A stretch of DNA of 64,000 nucleotides, from the NCBI GenBank assembly GCA_031763025.1, contig JASSKH010000004.1:3596001-3660000 (forward strand), read 5' to 3'. The DNA is from Macrocystis pyrifera. Lineage: Eukaryota; Sar; Phaeophyceae; Laminariales; Laminariaceae. Below the pieces are notes generated by a model. It saw only the letters and a list, made by a program, of their open reading frames with translations. It searched no databases and was not told the DNA's origin. The position numbers were made by a program, and so were the translations under genes. Numbering within the stretch: the first letter of the stretch is position 1; every line of letters begins with the position of its first letter. Below are positions 55,301-64,000 of this stretch, in pieces.

Positions 55301-58300
55301 AACACCATCCCAATCCCCATCATCACCACCACAATCACGACCACCACACCATCACAATCGCAACCACCTCACTATCACCACCACCAAAACGAGCATCCCG
55401 ACCATCTCAACCATCGTCATCGCCACCGCCATCACCACCACCGCCGCCACAACCATGACCACCACTATCCCAACCATCGCCATCGCCACCGCCTCCGCCA
55501 CCGGCACCACGGACACCCCTCGTCGGCCCAACGTGACCCCCCCAGATCCACCGAGGGCGTGACTTCACTGAACTGTGCTGGTCCATCAATTTGTCCAAGA
55601 ACCAAGGCGTGCTGCCCGACGCCAGTCTTGGGGTAAACAGCTTTAACTGGATCCGCGAACGACATTCAGAGGTGGCCAGTCTTTTTGGTTTTGACGTCGA
55701 GAGGCGGCACCAGCCACAAGGACTGGCATACATAAAGGTAGGCGGTCAGCGTGGTAGTATGGGAAGCGTTCAATCAGCACGAGACGGCAGGGAAACGCCT
55801 ACCGTTTTCCGAAGATCCCCAGTTGAGGTGCTCTATACTATGGTGCCAACTCACCCCAAAAACAGACTCAAGAGAAAAGCTAAAAAAAGTGCAACCCGAT
55901 TGAAAAATGTCATGGTAGCTGAGGTACATCACAAACAGCATACTGCAGCAAATACACCCCCAAAAGATTATTCAAGAGAAACGCTGAAAGTGCAATTCGA
56001 TGAAAACTGGCATGATAGCCTAGGTACATCACGAACAGCACACAGTAGCAATACACTACGAATGGCAGCTTTCCAACGAAAACGGGTTGAGGAGATCGGT
56101 CAGCCAGAATTTTGTTTTGACCAAAATGAGCTACCCCATTGGTGGCTCGCCTTGAAGGGGGGGACGATTGGAAAACGCGAGGAGCTGTCGTGGAGCAGAG
56201 CTTTGCATTTCCTTCATGTCGTACCGCTCTGGCCGGAAGCACGATCACCGTTTCCTGTTGGTGTTAGACCGTGTCTTGTGCGAATGCTTTTTTTGTGTTC
56301 TTCGACTCGACTTTGGCCTTCTAGCCAATCGCAGACGTTTCACGCCCGCAACGCCACGGAGTCGACCATGCGTGCGCTTCTCGGGATGAATCCACGAACT
56401 CGCCGAGGGTGCGCAGCTCAAAACTCCGTTTCTCCGCCAGCGAAGTTGGAATTATTGCTGACTACCTGGTACACCAAAATCTGATTATAAAAATCTGAAG
56501 TACATCTAAATCCTACCGTCCAATACAATATCCGTCTATAATAGGAGTTCAACCACATTTTGGGGACAAAACAAGTTGAAATTAGAGTTGGATGATGATT
56601 TGCAGCCGCAAACAAATTACGAAAATTATGACGCTTCGCGCTTCTCCATTAACTGGCGTCTTGCTGGCGTATATACCCCTATTAATAGTCGTTGCACAAG
56701 GGTGTTGCAGAACCGCACTCTCGCATTGCGTGACGTCCACGGGAAGCTCCGCCGTTGTTAAGGTCATCTTTGGTGCACCAGACAGCATCATTGCGACCTG
56801 CACTTTTTTTCTTCTTCGTTCAGCGATATTGTAGCCACCGCTCCAATATATGCTGTTGTATTATCTGGAGAATCAGCGGCACAGTGGGCTCAGTAGGCGT
56901 AGCGCGACTGGTGTGCGCTGAACAGTAGTAAACCACACGCGGCCATCAGGGAGGCCAATCATGCGTCCGTTGCTCAAAAAAGGATTTTTGTCGGTACAAA
57001 TAAAGGTTTTCCACGTAAGAAACGACCCCCCTGTATCGGTCTCTTTATTAGAGTTGTCCCTTTTAGATCTGCGCCGACCGTTATTTTTTTTTAATCATTT
57101 TTTTTAAAACCAATCGCAAACGCATGAGTCAAGCAAGTGAAATGCCAGCGTACCAGGTACGAGAACACAACAACACAAGCAAGGCCAGAAAATAAAAGCA
57201 GAAAGAACGTAAAACAAACAAATATGTTTGAAATGAAAAATAGTACAAATGACGCAAGGAGATCAGAAGGGCTGCTAGACGGAAAGCATACGTACTCAGG
57301 AAGGACAGACAGATGCTGCACGGACAAAGCAACACGAAGGAGAGAAATATACCGGCATGAGGACAGCGGAGAGGGGAAAGGAAGTAAAGCGAGAGACAAG
57401 GCAAAAAACAAGAAGCGAGAGAGAAGGGGGGGGGAGAGGAGATCGTACGGTGATAGTAACATGGGTGCCCGTCTGACCTAGAGAATGTATTCGGGAACCT
57501 AGCCACACCCTTTGCAGTCTCCTTCCTACTCTCGTCAATAGCGGTGCGAAGTGTCAGTACTGTTGCTGTCGCGCCCCCCCCCCCCCCCCGCCATTGAACA
57601 ACCCAATAAGAAACGAACAAAATCTGCTAGACTTCAAGAGCTAGTCAACCGATACCTAGCCACCCGATCTATCATTTCGTTTCTGCATTCGTCGACAGCT
57701 GTGTCAGCACGGCTGCCCCCCCCCCCCCCCCCCCTCCCTCCCCTTGCCGCCGCTCTTGGCGTCCTCAGCTGCGTGGCGCAGCCGGCTTCTCTGAGCCTCG
57801 TCCCTGAGCCACCTCGCCATGAAACAGTCCGCCGCTTCGACGACCCCCCGGTACCACTTCCCGCTCTTCTTAGCCGCCCTTGACCATAACACGGTCTCTA
57901 CCCCGAACAGCAAAGGGGAGGTTTCCGTGAACCCCTCGGTGGTTTGAAAAACCATGAGGTCGTCTGCTAGACATTGGGCCCAGTTCTTTTCTGGTCGGCC
58001 TGGTCCTGGGTTCTCCCCACCAGCCATCGTCCCAAGCATCACCCTGTGGGTCACCCGCTCATTGGCCGTCCGCTGAACGACCCCCGCAAAGAGGAGGCGT
58101 CGTTTGCGGATGGTCGTCTCAACGCAATCGCATTGTGGCGTACATGAGGTAGTCCGTGCGTTGTCGGCGCTGAAAGCCAACGATCCGTAGGAGGAGTTTG
58201 TGGTGTGCCGTTTCGAGCTCAACGAAGTGCGCCTGGCCAAGAGTCCACGTCAAACACCCGTACAGCAGGGTCTCCATCACCTCGGCCTTTAGCATGCATG

Positions 58301-61300
58301 CGCATTTTTAAAGTGGACAGGGCATCCTTCATTTCATTCAGCTTCCGTTTGAACCGATTGTGGCATGCCCATGAGAATCGGATCCTTCGCGTGATTTCTG
58401 GCATAGTGTCAGCGCTTGCGACGACAAGACCGCCCAGGTACAACAACTGCATCGTCTGTCGATACCTATGTCCCGCTGCTTCGATGACGGGCGATGAGGT
58501 CTGGGGTGCCTGGTTCGGTGTCCGCAGCAGCATGGTCTCCGTTTTATTTTCGGGTACGGTGAGGCCTGCTGCTTCGAAACCGTCACAGTGGCGGTCATCA
58601 TCTTCGCAAAGCCTTCCGCCAACTGAGACACAATGCCTGCATCGTCCGCGTACAACAGGCCCCATACCGCCCTCCGTACGCAAGCTAGTGGGTCAACGTT
58701 CGCTCCGTCCTCCCCGATGTACTCCTCGAGGTGAACCGAGTCCCTCAAAATATCTGGGTATTCACCAGCGTGGCGTGTTTTCACGCCAGCGAAGAAGGCA
58801 TTGGATCCGAGGTGCTTTTTTTCAACACCACCCGTCGGATACCTACGGGGTTAAACGTGTGGTAAAATGGCAAACATTCCATTGGACGAATTTCCGGTCT
58901 GATTTTCTCGATGATGGAGAGAGTGCCTCCAACCGCCGAGCGATGCATTTATTGGGAGGTATCGACGAGATCTTTCCAAAACCACCACCGTTATTTGTTC
59001 TGTTTGCTCCCATGGGTTTTGAGAAGATCGGATCGGATATTCGTCTCGACGAGCACTTTTTGGCAAAACGCTAAGTAGTCGACACGGGAAGCGCGTCCGA
59101 ATACATTGCTCCAAGTCGGGTGCGATTCGTCCCCTCCGGAGCGCGTGGCAAGCCCTCAAGGTTTTTTCCTCGGCCGGACGGGATAAGACGATTTCCCTGG
59201 TTTTCAGTACGAGAGGCCATATTTTGTACTTGGTACGTACGTACCGGTAACATGGCGTCAGCTTTTGGTCTTCGCACGAGCACACAGCCGAGACTAATAC
59301 CATGCAGACAGCAGAAGACACGCAGAGAGCACGACGTTAGAACGCTGCCGCCCATAAGCCCCGGCAGGTGACAACCGTGCGTGTGTGTGACAGACCCATC
59401 TGCGCTGCACTGCTGTGGCTAGTTGTGTTTATCGGAGCCTGCAGTCGTAATCCACCATCTACCGCTCTTTGCTGCTGCTGCTGCTGCTGTGTGTGATATA
59501 GACCCACGCTACCTTTGGACGGAAATATAGGAACCATTCGGATGGAATATCAATACGCTGGCGGTCCTTCTATTTCCTGTTGTGTTTCTTGCCCCGAACA
59601 CAAGCCAGACATCTACTGCTGCAGACAGCAGATACAATACAGGGAACACAAACAACGTTACAGCCCAGCACAACAGCACCAGCAGCGGCCGGAAACACCA
59701 CGCGCGTGCGGTGTACTGCTGTGGCTGGTTGCTTCATCAGAGGCTGCGATCCCTCATCGGTCATCACCACCTCTCTCTCTCTCTCTCTCTCTCTCCCGGT
59801 GTGTGCTGTGCGTGTGTGTCTGGTGTGTCGCGCGCAGCTAAAAAAAATAAGATGCATCTGTCGTGATATGCGCAAATGGTCACGATGCCCAATTTTGGAG
59901 GCGCGAGTTCGATCCTCGCAGAGGTCCTGTAAAAAAAAGGTTGTTTTTTCCTCCCAACTTTTTTTTGAATTATATAGGTAACCCAGACACCACCCAGACA
60001 CCATAGACAGCACACGAGCAGTGCAGGGTGCGTGCTACAACAAGCTGGCTATAACGCTATACACGCCTGCCGCCCGCCAGCTGAGCAGGAAGCAACATCA
60101 TGCGTGTGTGGTAGTTTGTCAGCGCTCTATTGCTGTGGTTTCCTACTCTGTAGATGCTTTTTTATCGGACTCTGCGATCTGTAGAGCTGAGGGTCTCTGC
60201 TGTTGTGTGAGACGTGCATGCTGCCACATGCACAAGAACGCTGCTGCTGCAGTGCGATTCTCGTGGGGAGCCGGGTGTGGTCGAGAGTTCCAACCCCTCC
60301 TTCGGTACATCATATTATATTTCTGTAAACATAATCTCACCACTACTGTACTGTTGTTTTCCGAGTGTCACGCGCGTGTGTGCGGTGTGTGCCGTGTGTC
60401 ACGTGTGGAGTGCTTTCGAACGTTTTTTTTTTTGTCGGCAGTCCTCGGTTTTGTGAGGGAGAGAGGCCTTCTTCGCCGCGAGCGCCACCACAAAGATGTG
60501 CCTGAACATGCTGACTAATATGATACCTGGTACAAGTTTTGGCGGAATCACCAAAAAAATATTTAAAAACGATTCAGTCAATACCTGGGAATAACAGTTC
60601 CACACTATTTCCATGTGCGTATGTTTTGTCCCCAAAAATGCTGGTGCATTTTTAAAGGGTCTACATGTCGATATGTACAGAAATATGCAGATTATTAACG
60701 ACGCAGTATTGTATCATATGCATCTTGTATGGTTTTCAATTCGTTCTTGCGCCACTCCCACAGGCTTACCCCGGAGGGGAACCGTGTATATTCTCCTACA
60801 GCAACACGCCTCCCAAACAATGGAAAGTTGCCATAGTCTTGCTGTGCTGTGCTGTGCTGTGCTGTGCTGTGCTGTGTTGTCCACACATGAAGCCGTCGTT
60901 TCTACTCGACATACATCAGCAGCACACTTACCCCGTGGGCATTTGCCCGGCGTTTGCACCGTCCCCCCCCCCGCTGTCAAGAAAAACAGCTTGGAAATTG
61001 GTCGGAGGGAGGGGGGGGGGAGGGTTGTTTTCTTACCACACGTGTTCACACGGTAGCTTTACTGGTGGACATGTCTGGTGCCGCGATCTTGTGCTGTATA
61101 TGATCGAATGCCCGAAAGTGAATTCCTTGAGCCACGGTTAGTTCTTACCAACAATATTTGAACGGATGACAACTCTTGTCGAATTAGTATGAATGTCTGA
61201 ACGCATGAAATATCTTTTCGCCAGGTGATCTCGGTCACACCCGGGACTGTGGCGGCGAGGCACGGCCTGCGGGTGAACGACATGCTGCTAGCCGTCGATG

Positions 61301-62757
61301 GCATCCATCTGCTCTCTCATTCCGTGTTTCGGTGAGATTGCGAGCGATTCGCGTTGGTTAGGGCTGCGAAAGAAGGCGTGCCCTGGCTGGACTTCATGGC
61401 TACATATTGGTTGGGTTGCGAAATAAGGCATGGCTTGGCTGGACCTTCTCGCTACTTATTTGTTGAGTTGTGAAATAAGGCATCCCTTGGATGGAATAGT
61501 TGAGTTGTGAAAGGAGGCATGCTTCAGATGGACTTGACGGCTGCCCGGTACATAATAGTTGGGTTGCGAAAGAAGGCATGCCTTCGCTGGACGTTTTCGC
61601 TACTTATTGTTGCGGAGGACCATAGTAAATAGCACCTACGGTACACACACAAACCTATGTGTTTCCCTATTTTTACTAACAAAATTTGGTCCCATTTACT
61701 ACGGTCCCCTGTAATAGTTGAGTTGTGAAATATGGCATACCTTGGATGGAATTCACGGCTAACTACTAGTGAAGTAAGGCATGCCTTGGATGGACTTGAC
61801 GGCTACTTAATAGTCGCACATCTCGAGCAGATAATCTGTTCCCACAGTTCATGATCTAAATCCTTCAAAGCAGAGCTATATCCCGATCTTGTATGATCTA
61901 CAGTATCCATAGCTCATGCTACCGGGTGGTACCTGTATAATATTCATTCTCTAGCAGATGTTTCCTGGATTGGATGCATACTATGCAGATCCTGCAAAAC
62001 CTCTCAGGACGCCAGGAGAGGAGCTAGATGATGTATCTGCAGACAGATCTGTCCGTCCTAGGTGTGAATGGTTGGGTGGCGAAGTAGGGCATGTCTTGGC
62101 TGGACTTGACGGCTACTTATTAATTGGGTGACGAAACGTGGCAAGCCTTGGCTGGACTTGACGGCCAGTCATTTTTTCGAGGGAGCACATGATATCATAC
62201 GTATCATCGTAATTAGACCCCAATATCGTAGGCAAACATCGGGGGATACATGGTTTTGGTGTCCGTTGTAGGTTTTGTCTGCTTACAACATTAGCCCCCC
62301 CGTAATTAGTTGAGTGGAGAAATAAGCCAACTGAACTGGAATGTTTTTTTTATTTTTATCCATAAAAACATACCAGGTATTCTCAAGCCACTTGTAGTAG
62401 GAGGGTTGCTTACCTGTGTACGAGACGAATACAACTATCCCCAACCATAACCCTTTTCCTCTGCCAATCACAGCAACCTCATCCTTTGTGACGCCACGCC
62501 AAAAAAAAAAGGCATGCTGGAAAGTGAAAGTGCCCTCAGTCAATTGGAGCAACCCCATCCCTGTGACGCCGCGCCAAAAAGAAAAGCCATGCTGGAAAGT
62601 GAAAGTGATGATTGTTAAAGAATAAACAAAAGTGTTGAGTTCGCACAGAGATGCGTACGATCGTTTTTCAGCGCTTTTTTTGTTTTCCAGAACGGGAAAG
62701 GTTAAGGTTGTTGCCAACACCGAACATAAGGTGTTTTTCGAGAAAAAAAAAATCTGA
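51710..62757 (+). CDS. Two-PDZ-domain protein (split gene, 5' end unresolved)
   Basis: Exons at 52,310, 53,580, 54,580, 55,546 and 61,225 all join in phase 0 and give a continuous protein; earlier and later exons are less certain. The N-terminal part is low complexity, Ser/Asp/Glu- and Gly-rich. PDZ 1: a GVGL carboxylate-loop-like turn, PVVSSVTAGGFANSWGVTSG, MIITEVGRASMEGKHSKADI, NKALDYL. PDZ 2: LFGFDVERRHQPQGLAYIK, then VISVTPGTVAARHGLRVNDM, LLAVDGIHLLSHSVFR. The pattern V..V..G..A...G...GD.(L/I)..V.G is the PDZ core. PDZ domains bind C-terminal peptides and usually scaffold signalling or trafficking complexes, so an intracellular adaptor is likely. Two single-base breaks fall in or beside G/C runs (about 52,781 and 53,691). 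Confidence 0.62.
52020..52309 (+). repeat. TCT/GCT triplet tract before an acceptor
   Basis: TTCTTCTTC then a GCT run (52,253-52,305). It reads Ser/Ala, Leu or Cys/Phe on + and Glu/Ala on the minus strand. I treat it as intron 3' end; a Ser/Ala-rich coding stretch cannot be excluded. Confidence 0.6.
52310..53049 (+). CDS. Exon of the PDZ gene: acidic/Ser-rich and Gly-rich region, frame break in poly-G
   Basis: It follows a 250-bp TCT/GCT pyrimidine tract ending gctgcctcag; donor GTGAGG, phase 0. Frame 1 reads ASLADDDRSATEGENKSWGK through SSSESSSGVSDDDGEELVGG to AWAVTRRPGRTVEGG. At the 13-G run (52,775-52,787) coding jumps frame and continues GAQSPESRYPTLMVRVQESA, RVTVRRVHEASRG, a glycine run, and LNEALVELRWVNNGSVQ. 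Both halves look coding, so the G-run length is the likely error. Confidence 0.55.
53580..53761 (+). CDS. Exon: first PDZ-like domain, 5' part
   Basis: Acceptor ttcccttgcccag, donor GTGAGA. It reads DVSGMFLALGLEVAESPVKK, RLLERPPDVGVGLPRI, then PVVSSVTAGGFANSWGVTSG, MIITE. The switch between frames falls at CCC (about 53,688-53,690); one more C gives an unbroken phase 0 to phase 0 exon of 183 bp. The next exon completes the domain. Confidence 0.62.
54580..54822 (+). CDS. Exon: end of first PDZ and inter-domain linker
   Basis: Acceptor gtacttatcgacag, donor GTACAA; 81 codons, phase 0 at both ends. VGRASMEGKHSKADINKALD is the last strand and helix of PDZ 1. It is followed by an Asn/Lys-rich segment, a Pro-rich segment (SIPQPPTPPGENRTSSS) and GGMAFLGLK. 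Confidence 0.65.
55050..55520 (+). repeat. ACC/CCA-rich low-complexity tract
   Basis: CACCACCACC and ATCACC words for about 470 bp, ending at the acceptor of exon 55,546. Any ORF in it is low-complexity His/Thr/Pro or its mirror, not a gene. Confidence 0.8.
55546..55737 (+). CDS. Exon: lead-in and first part of second PDZ
   Basis: The acceptor cccccccag ends a 450-bp ACC/CCA-rich tract; donor GTAGGC; 64 codons, phase 0 at both ends. It reads IHRGRDFTELCWSINLSKNQ, GVLPDASLGVNSFNWIRERH, SEVASLFGFDVERRHQPQGL, AYIK. LFGFDV is the carboxylate-binding strand (GLGF-like) of PDZ 2. Confidence 0.65.
56540..56592. repeat. Family B, partial
   Basis: CATTTTGGGGACAAAACAAG then TTGAAATTAGAGTTGG. Confidence 0.4.
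57710..58810 (-). mobile_element. Decayed LINE (non-LTR) reverse-transcriptase fragment
   Basis: Reading minus, FFAGVKTRHAGEYPDIL leads to WGLLYADDAGIVSQ (58,664-58,623), with YADD being the catalytic RT motif. GFEAAGLTVPENKTETMLL, LLYLGGLVVASADTM and EVMETLLYGCLTWTLGQAHF, then RIVGFQRRQRTDY follow in other frames, as in the thumb/connection part of LINE polymerases. The tail GGENPGPGRPEKNWAQCLAD is typical of their C-terminal end. At least three frame changes and a missing 5' half show it is dead. It lies antisense inside the intron 55,738-61,224. Confidence 0.82.
59300..60440 (+). repeat. Three diverged tandem units with tRNA-like T arms
   Basis: The units start at about 59,305, 59,625 and 60,005 (GCAGACAGCAGAAGACA, GCAGACAGCAGATACAA, CATAGACAGCACACGAG). 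Each goes on to a GCGTGTGNG-rich block and a CTGCTGTGGCTNGTT-like block. Unit 2 holds GCGAGTTCGATCCTCGC (59,903-59,919), a perfect 5-bp stem with a 7-base loop like a tRNA T arm; unit 3 has GAGAGTTCCAACCCCTC at the same place. Each T arm is followed by an AT-rich tail. Confidence 0.5.
59769..59796 (+). repeat. (CT)n microsatellite
   Basis: About 13 CT units within the second 59-60 kb unit. Confidence 0.9.
60839..60877 (+). repeat. (GCTGT)n microsatellite
   Basis: About seven GCTGT units. Confidence 0.9.
61225..61331 (+). CDS. Exon: second PDZ, core
   Basis: Acceptor tatcttttcgccag, donor GTGAGA; phase 0 in, phase 2 out. It reads VISVTPGTVAARHGLRVNDM, LLAVDGIHLLSHSVFR: the buried strand, the GL..ND.LL.VDG turn and the following helix start of PDZ domains. 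It joins the exon at 55,546 across a 5.5-kb intron holding a LINE fragment. Confidence 0.72.
61360..61830 (+). repeat. Minisatellite GTTGGGTTGCGAAAGAAGGC, about 68-bp unit
   Basis: About seven units of GTTGGGTTGCGAAAGAAGGC, ATGCCTTGGCTGGACTTGAC, GGCTACTTATT; split by a family A element. It resumes at 62,072-62,172. Confidence 0.85.
61610..61718. mobile_element. Family A MITE-like element inside a minisatellite
   Basis: TTGTTGCGGAGGACCATAGT at left, TACTACGGTCCCCTGTAATA at right; it splits the 61.4-61.8 kb tandem array. Confidence 0.78.
61815..62072 (+). repeat. Family D GATC-rich dispersed repeat
   Basis: GTTCCCACAGTTCATGATCT, CCCGATCTTGTATGATCTAC, GATGTTTCCTGGATTGGATG, CAGATCCTGCAAAACCTCTC, CAGACAGATCTGTCCGTCC; it interrupts the AGGCATGCCTTGG minisatellite. 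Confidence 0.6.
62072..62172 (+). repeat. Continuation of the 61.4-kb minisatellite
   Basis: Two further units after the family D repeat, and a trace at 62,311. Confidence 0.75.
62175..62310. mobile_element. Strongly diverged family A relative
   Basis: ACCCCAATATCGTAGGCAAA ... TTAGCCCCCCCGTAATTAG keeps only the right terminus and the overall length. Confidence 0.35.
62691..62757 (+). CDS. Possible terminal exon of the PDZ gene
   Basis: A strong acceptor (ttttttgttttccag) matches phase 2, giving R-TGKVKVVANTEHKVFFEKKK-I and TGA at 62,755. It would supply a last PDZ strand. The A-run in the last codons weakens the call. No other in-phase candidate was found before the convergent exon at 63,047. 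Confidence 0.36.
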
Positions 62758-63046
62758 TGGAGAGAGCCTTCCCAAAAAATATAGCGTTATTTCGACTTCA
62801 GCACCCTTTTACCCTTGTCGAGAGCAAAACGATCGCAGGCCCCTTGTGCGAACTCAACGGTCTTTTGAGGTATTAATAGCCGTTGTGTGCCTACAGAAGC
62901 TAGCTCAAGGGTAGTGAACGTTCATGCTGATGTTATGCTATATTTCGTCCGTTTTGTGTGGGGTATAGGCCTCCTCAATTTCGAAACCTCTGAAAGTTTA
63001 GGAGAGACCCCTATCATTGCACACGCCCATCAGTCTCACGACTTAC

Positions 63047-63339
63047 CGCTGCCGCCGCCGCCGCTGCCGCCGCCGCTCTGCCTCAAAAAAACAGATTTTG
63101 GAAGCTCCTCGCGGGCCGCATCCAGGGGCGCAATAACCACCCGCAGCAAAATATGCACTCGCTGAAAAGTAGTCTGGGTCGCTTCGATAAACCCCCGCCC
63201 AGAAGTAGCTGGCTGCGCTTTCTGCTTGCACGCAAGCACGCTCCCCCAGCTTTCTCGACCGCTTGCGCGGACGAAATTGTCGCCGATGAAAGGGTTTCCA
63301 GTACGGCTCCGGCGAAGTTTTCTTCTGGGAGGATACCGC
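63047..63339 (-). CDS. Exon of a convergent minus-strand gene, unknown function
   Basis: On the minus strand, acceptor cacctgctcttcag and a perfect donor GTAAGT bound the exon. It reads GGILPEENFAGAVLETLSSA, TISSAQAVEKAGG, then (after adding one G to the five-G run near 63,241-63,245) SVLACKQKAQPATSGRGFIE, ATQTTFQRVHILLRVVIAPL, DAAREELPKSVFLRQSGGG. The helical, non-repetitive composition and splice signals favour a real exon. I do not recognise the family. It ends in a Gly/Ser tail encoded by a GGC/AGC repeat. Confidence 0.5.
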
Positions 63340-64000
63340 CTGAAGAGCAGGTGGGTTCGGCACGCGAGGGGGGGGGTGAGGGTGGCGTGCGTGCCGATTG
63401 CTTACCTCCGCCGGCGGTGAGGTGGTGATGGTGGTGGTGGGGAGGGCGGTGGTGGGTGGTGTCGTCGTAGTTGATAGTGGTGGGGGTGGTGTTGATGTAG
63501 TTGTTGCAGATGGTGGTGGTGGTGTTGTTCTGGCTTTTGCCGCAGGTGGTGCTGTCACTGTTATTGCTGCTGGTTGGCGGTGGTAGTGGTGTTGATGTTG
63601 CTGTTCGTCGTTGTTTGCTGTTATTCGCTATCGTTGCCGCAGTCATCGCTGACGTCGTCACGTTAGCCCGCGGTCGCACGCACGACAGACTTCAATGGTT
63701 GTTTTTGAAAGGAAAAAGTACCAAACAGGGCAAGACTTACCGGGAGCCTACATGGTCGGGGATGCTACACCGCAGTGCACCGTTGTACCGGGATCCAAAG
63801 CGGTGCTGTAAGCTGTAGGCGGTAAGGTGTGCCGCCACTCCTCCGCCGCAGGCTGAAGGTTGTTTCAAACTTAGCCCTTTTCTCTGATTCCCAGAAAAAG
63901 TGTGACATAGACACCGTATATCACATTATCACCCTAGGGTGGTAAGATAACACACCCCCTCGGACGATGTGGTGGGTGCAAACGCCCAGCGAGCGACGCA
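63340..64000. other. GGT-rich tract and unique DNA, no gene seen
   Basis: Bases 63,416-63,600 are GGTGGT-rich; the remainder is unassigned apart from one satellite unit near the end. Further exons of the minus-strand gene would lie here or beyond. Confidence 0.4.
63915..63965. repeat. Single satellite unit
   Basis: TATATCACATTATCACCCTA, GGGTGGTAAGATAACACACC; the same unit type also occurs singly at 22,425-22,460. Confidence 0.5.

Larger units (their letters stand above)
55738..61224. other. 5.5-kb intron of the PDZ gene
   Basis: It holds a pair of 46-bp imperfect direct repeats (about 55,911-55,957 and 56,009-56,054; ...AGGTACATCACAAACAGCAT), a purine-rich stretch (57,160-57,440), the antisense LINE fragment and the 59.3-60.4 kb units. 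Confidence 0.55.

Noticed and set aside
55591..56484. 297-codon open frame continuing past the donor at 55,738
   Set aside because: The first 49 codons are the real exon; the rest is intron sequence with a direct repeat and no motif, and the PDZ continues at 61,225.
59880..59935. A tRNA gene
   Set aside because: Only the T arm pairs well; no acceptor stem or anticodon arm could be formed, so it is listed as a tRNA-like repeat.

Overview
The window looks like nuclear DNA of a eukaryote with long, repeat-stuffed introns. Everything readable as protein sits in short exons (about 65-740 bp) with GT/AG borders, separated by introns of 0.6-6.8 kb. The best-supported gene is a secreted-type beta-1,3-glucanase with carbohydrate-binding modules. 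Together with the G/C homopolymers and roughly balanced base composition, this would fit a heterokont (stramenopile) alga, for example a brown alga or a relative that uses laminarin-like glucans. The lineage is an inference; no ribosomal or organellar marker is present.

Region 1 (about 500-31,300, + strand): the 3' part of one split gene. Three exons (507-3,665) give the C-terminal end of a GH81-like endo-beta-1,3-glucanase. A Pro/Ala/Thr-rich linker follows, then three CBM6-like beta-sandwich modules, each cut by introns at the same three positions and phases (0, 1, 2). The last exon ends in TAG at 31,291-31,293. The 5' end and the catalytic residues lie upstream of the window.

Region 2 (about 31,300-43,700): no gene I can support. 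It holds dispersed inverted-repeat elements, GATC-rich repeats and several minisatellites.

Region 3 (about 43,700-62,760, + strand): a plausible first exon at 43,711, then two unrecognised open frames (50.5-51.2 kb), then a well-supported run of exons (52,310-61,331, probably ending at 62,757) for a protein with a low-complexity N-terminal part and two PDZ-like domains. A decayed LINE reverse-transcriptase fragment lies in the 5.5-kb intron that splits the second PDZ. A possible glutamine-rich exon lies on the minus strand at about 47 kb. A minus-strand exon of unknown function (63,047-63,339) marks a convergent neighbour.

Repeats dominate. Family A is a roughly 108-bp inverted-repeat element (termini TTACGGGGG.CCATAGT, flanked by TA), seen about 30 times. 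Family B is a roughly 95-bp near-palindrome built on GGACTGCAGTCCCGTTTTGG, often directly beside A. Family C is a roughly 530-bp element ending in GAGTAC followed by a long C tract. Family D is a GATC-rich repeat of about 250 bp. Family E has CCACTCTG..CC ends. There is also a palindromic satellite (TATCACACGTGTGATA), a 421-bp inverted-repeat element with a visible target duplication, many minisatellites, and very long G/C runs (one of 128 G). Several coding exons carry single-base indels, mostly in or beside G or C runs. That looks more like homopolymer error in the assembly than gene decay, but the sequence alone cannot decide. All positions were read by eye, so repeat boundaries are good to about 5-10 bases.
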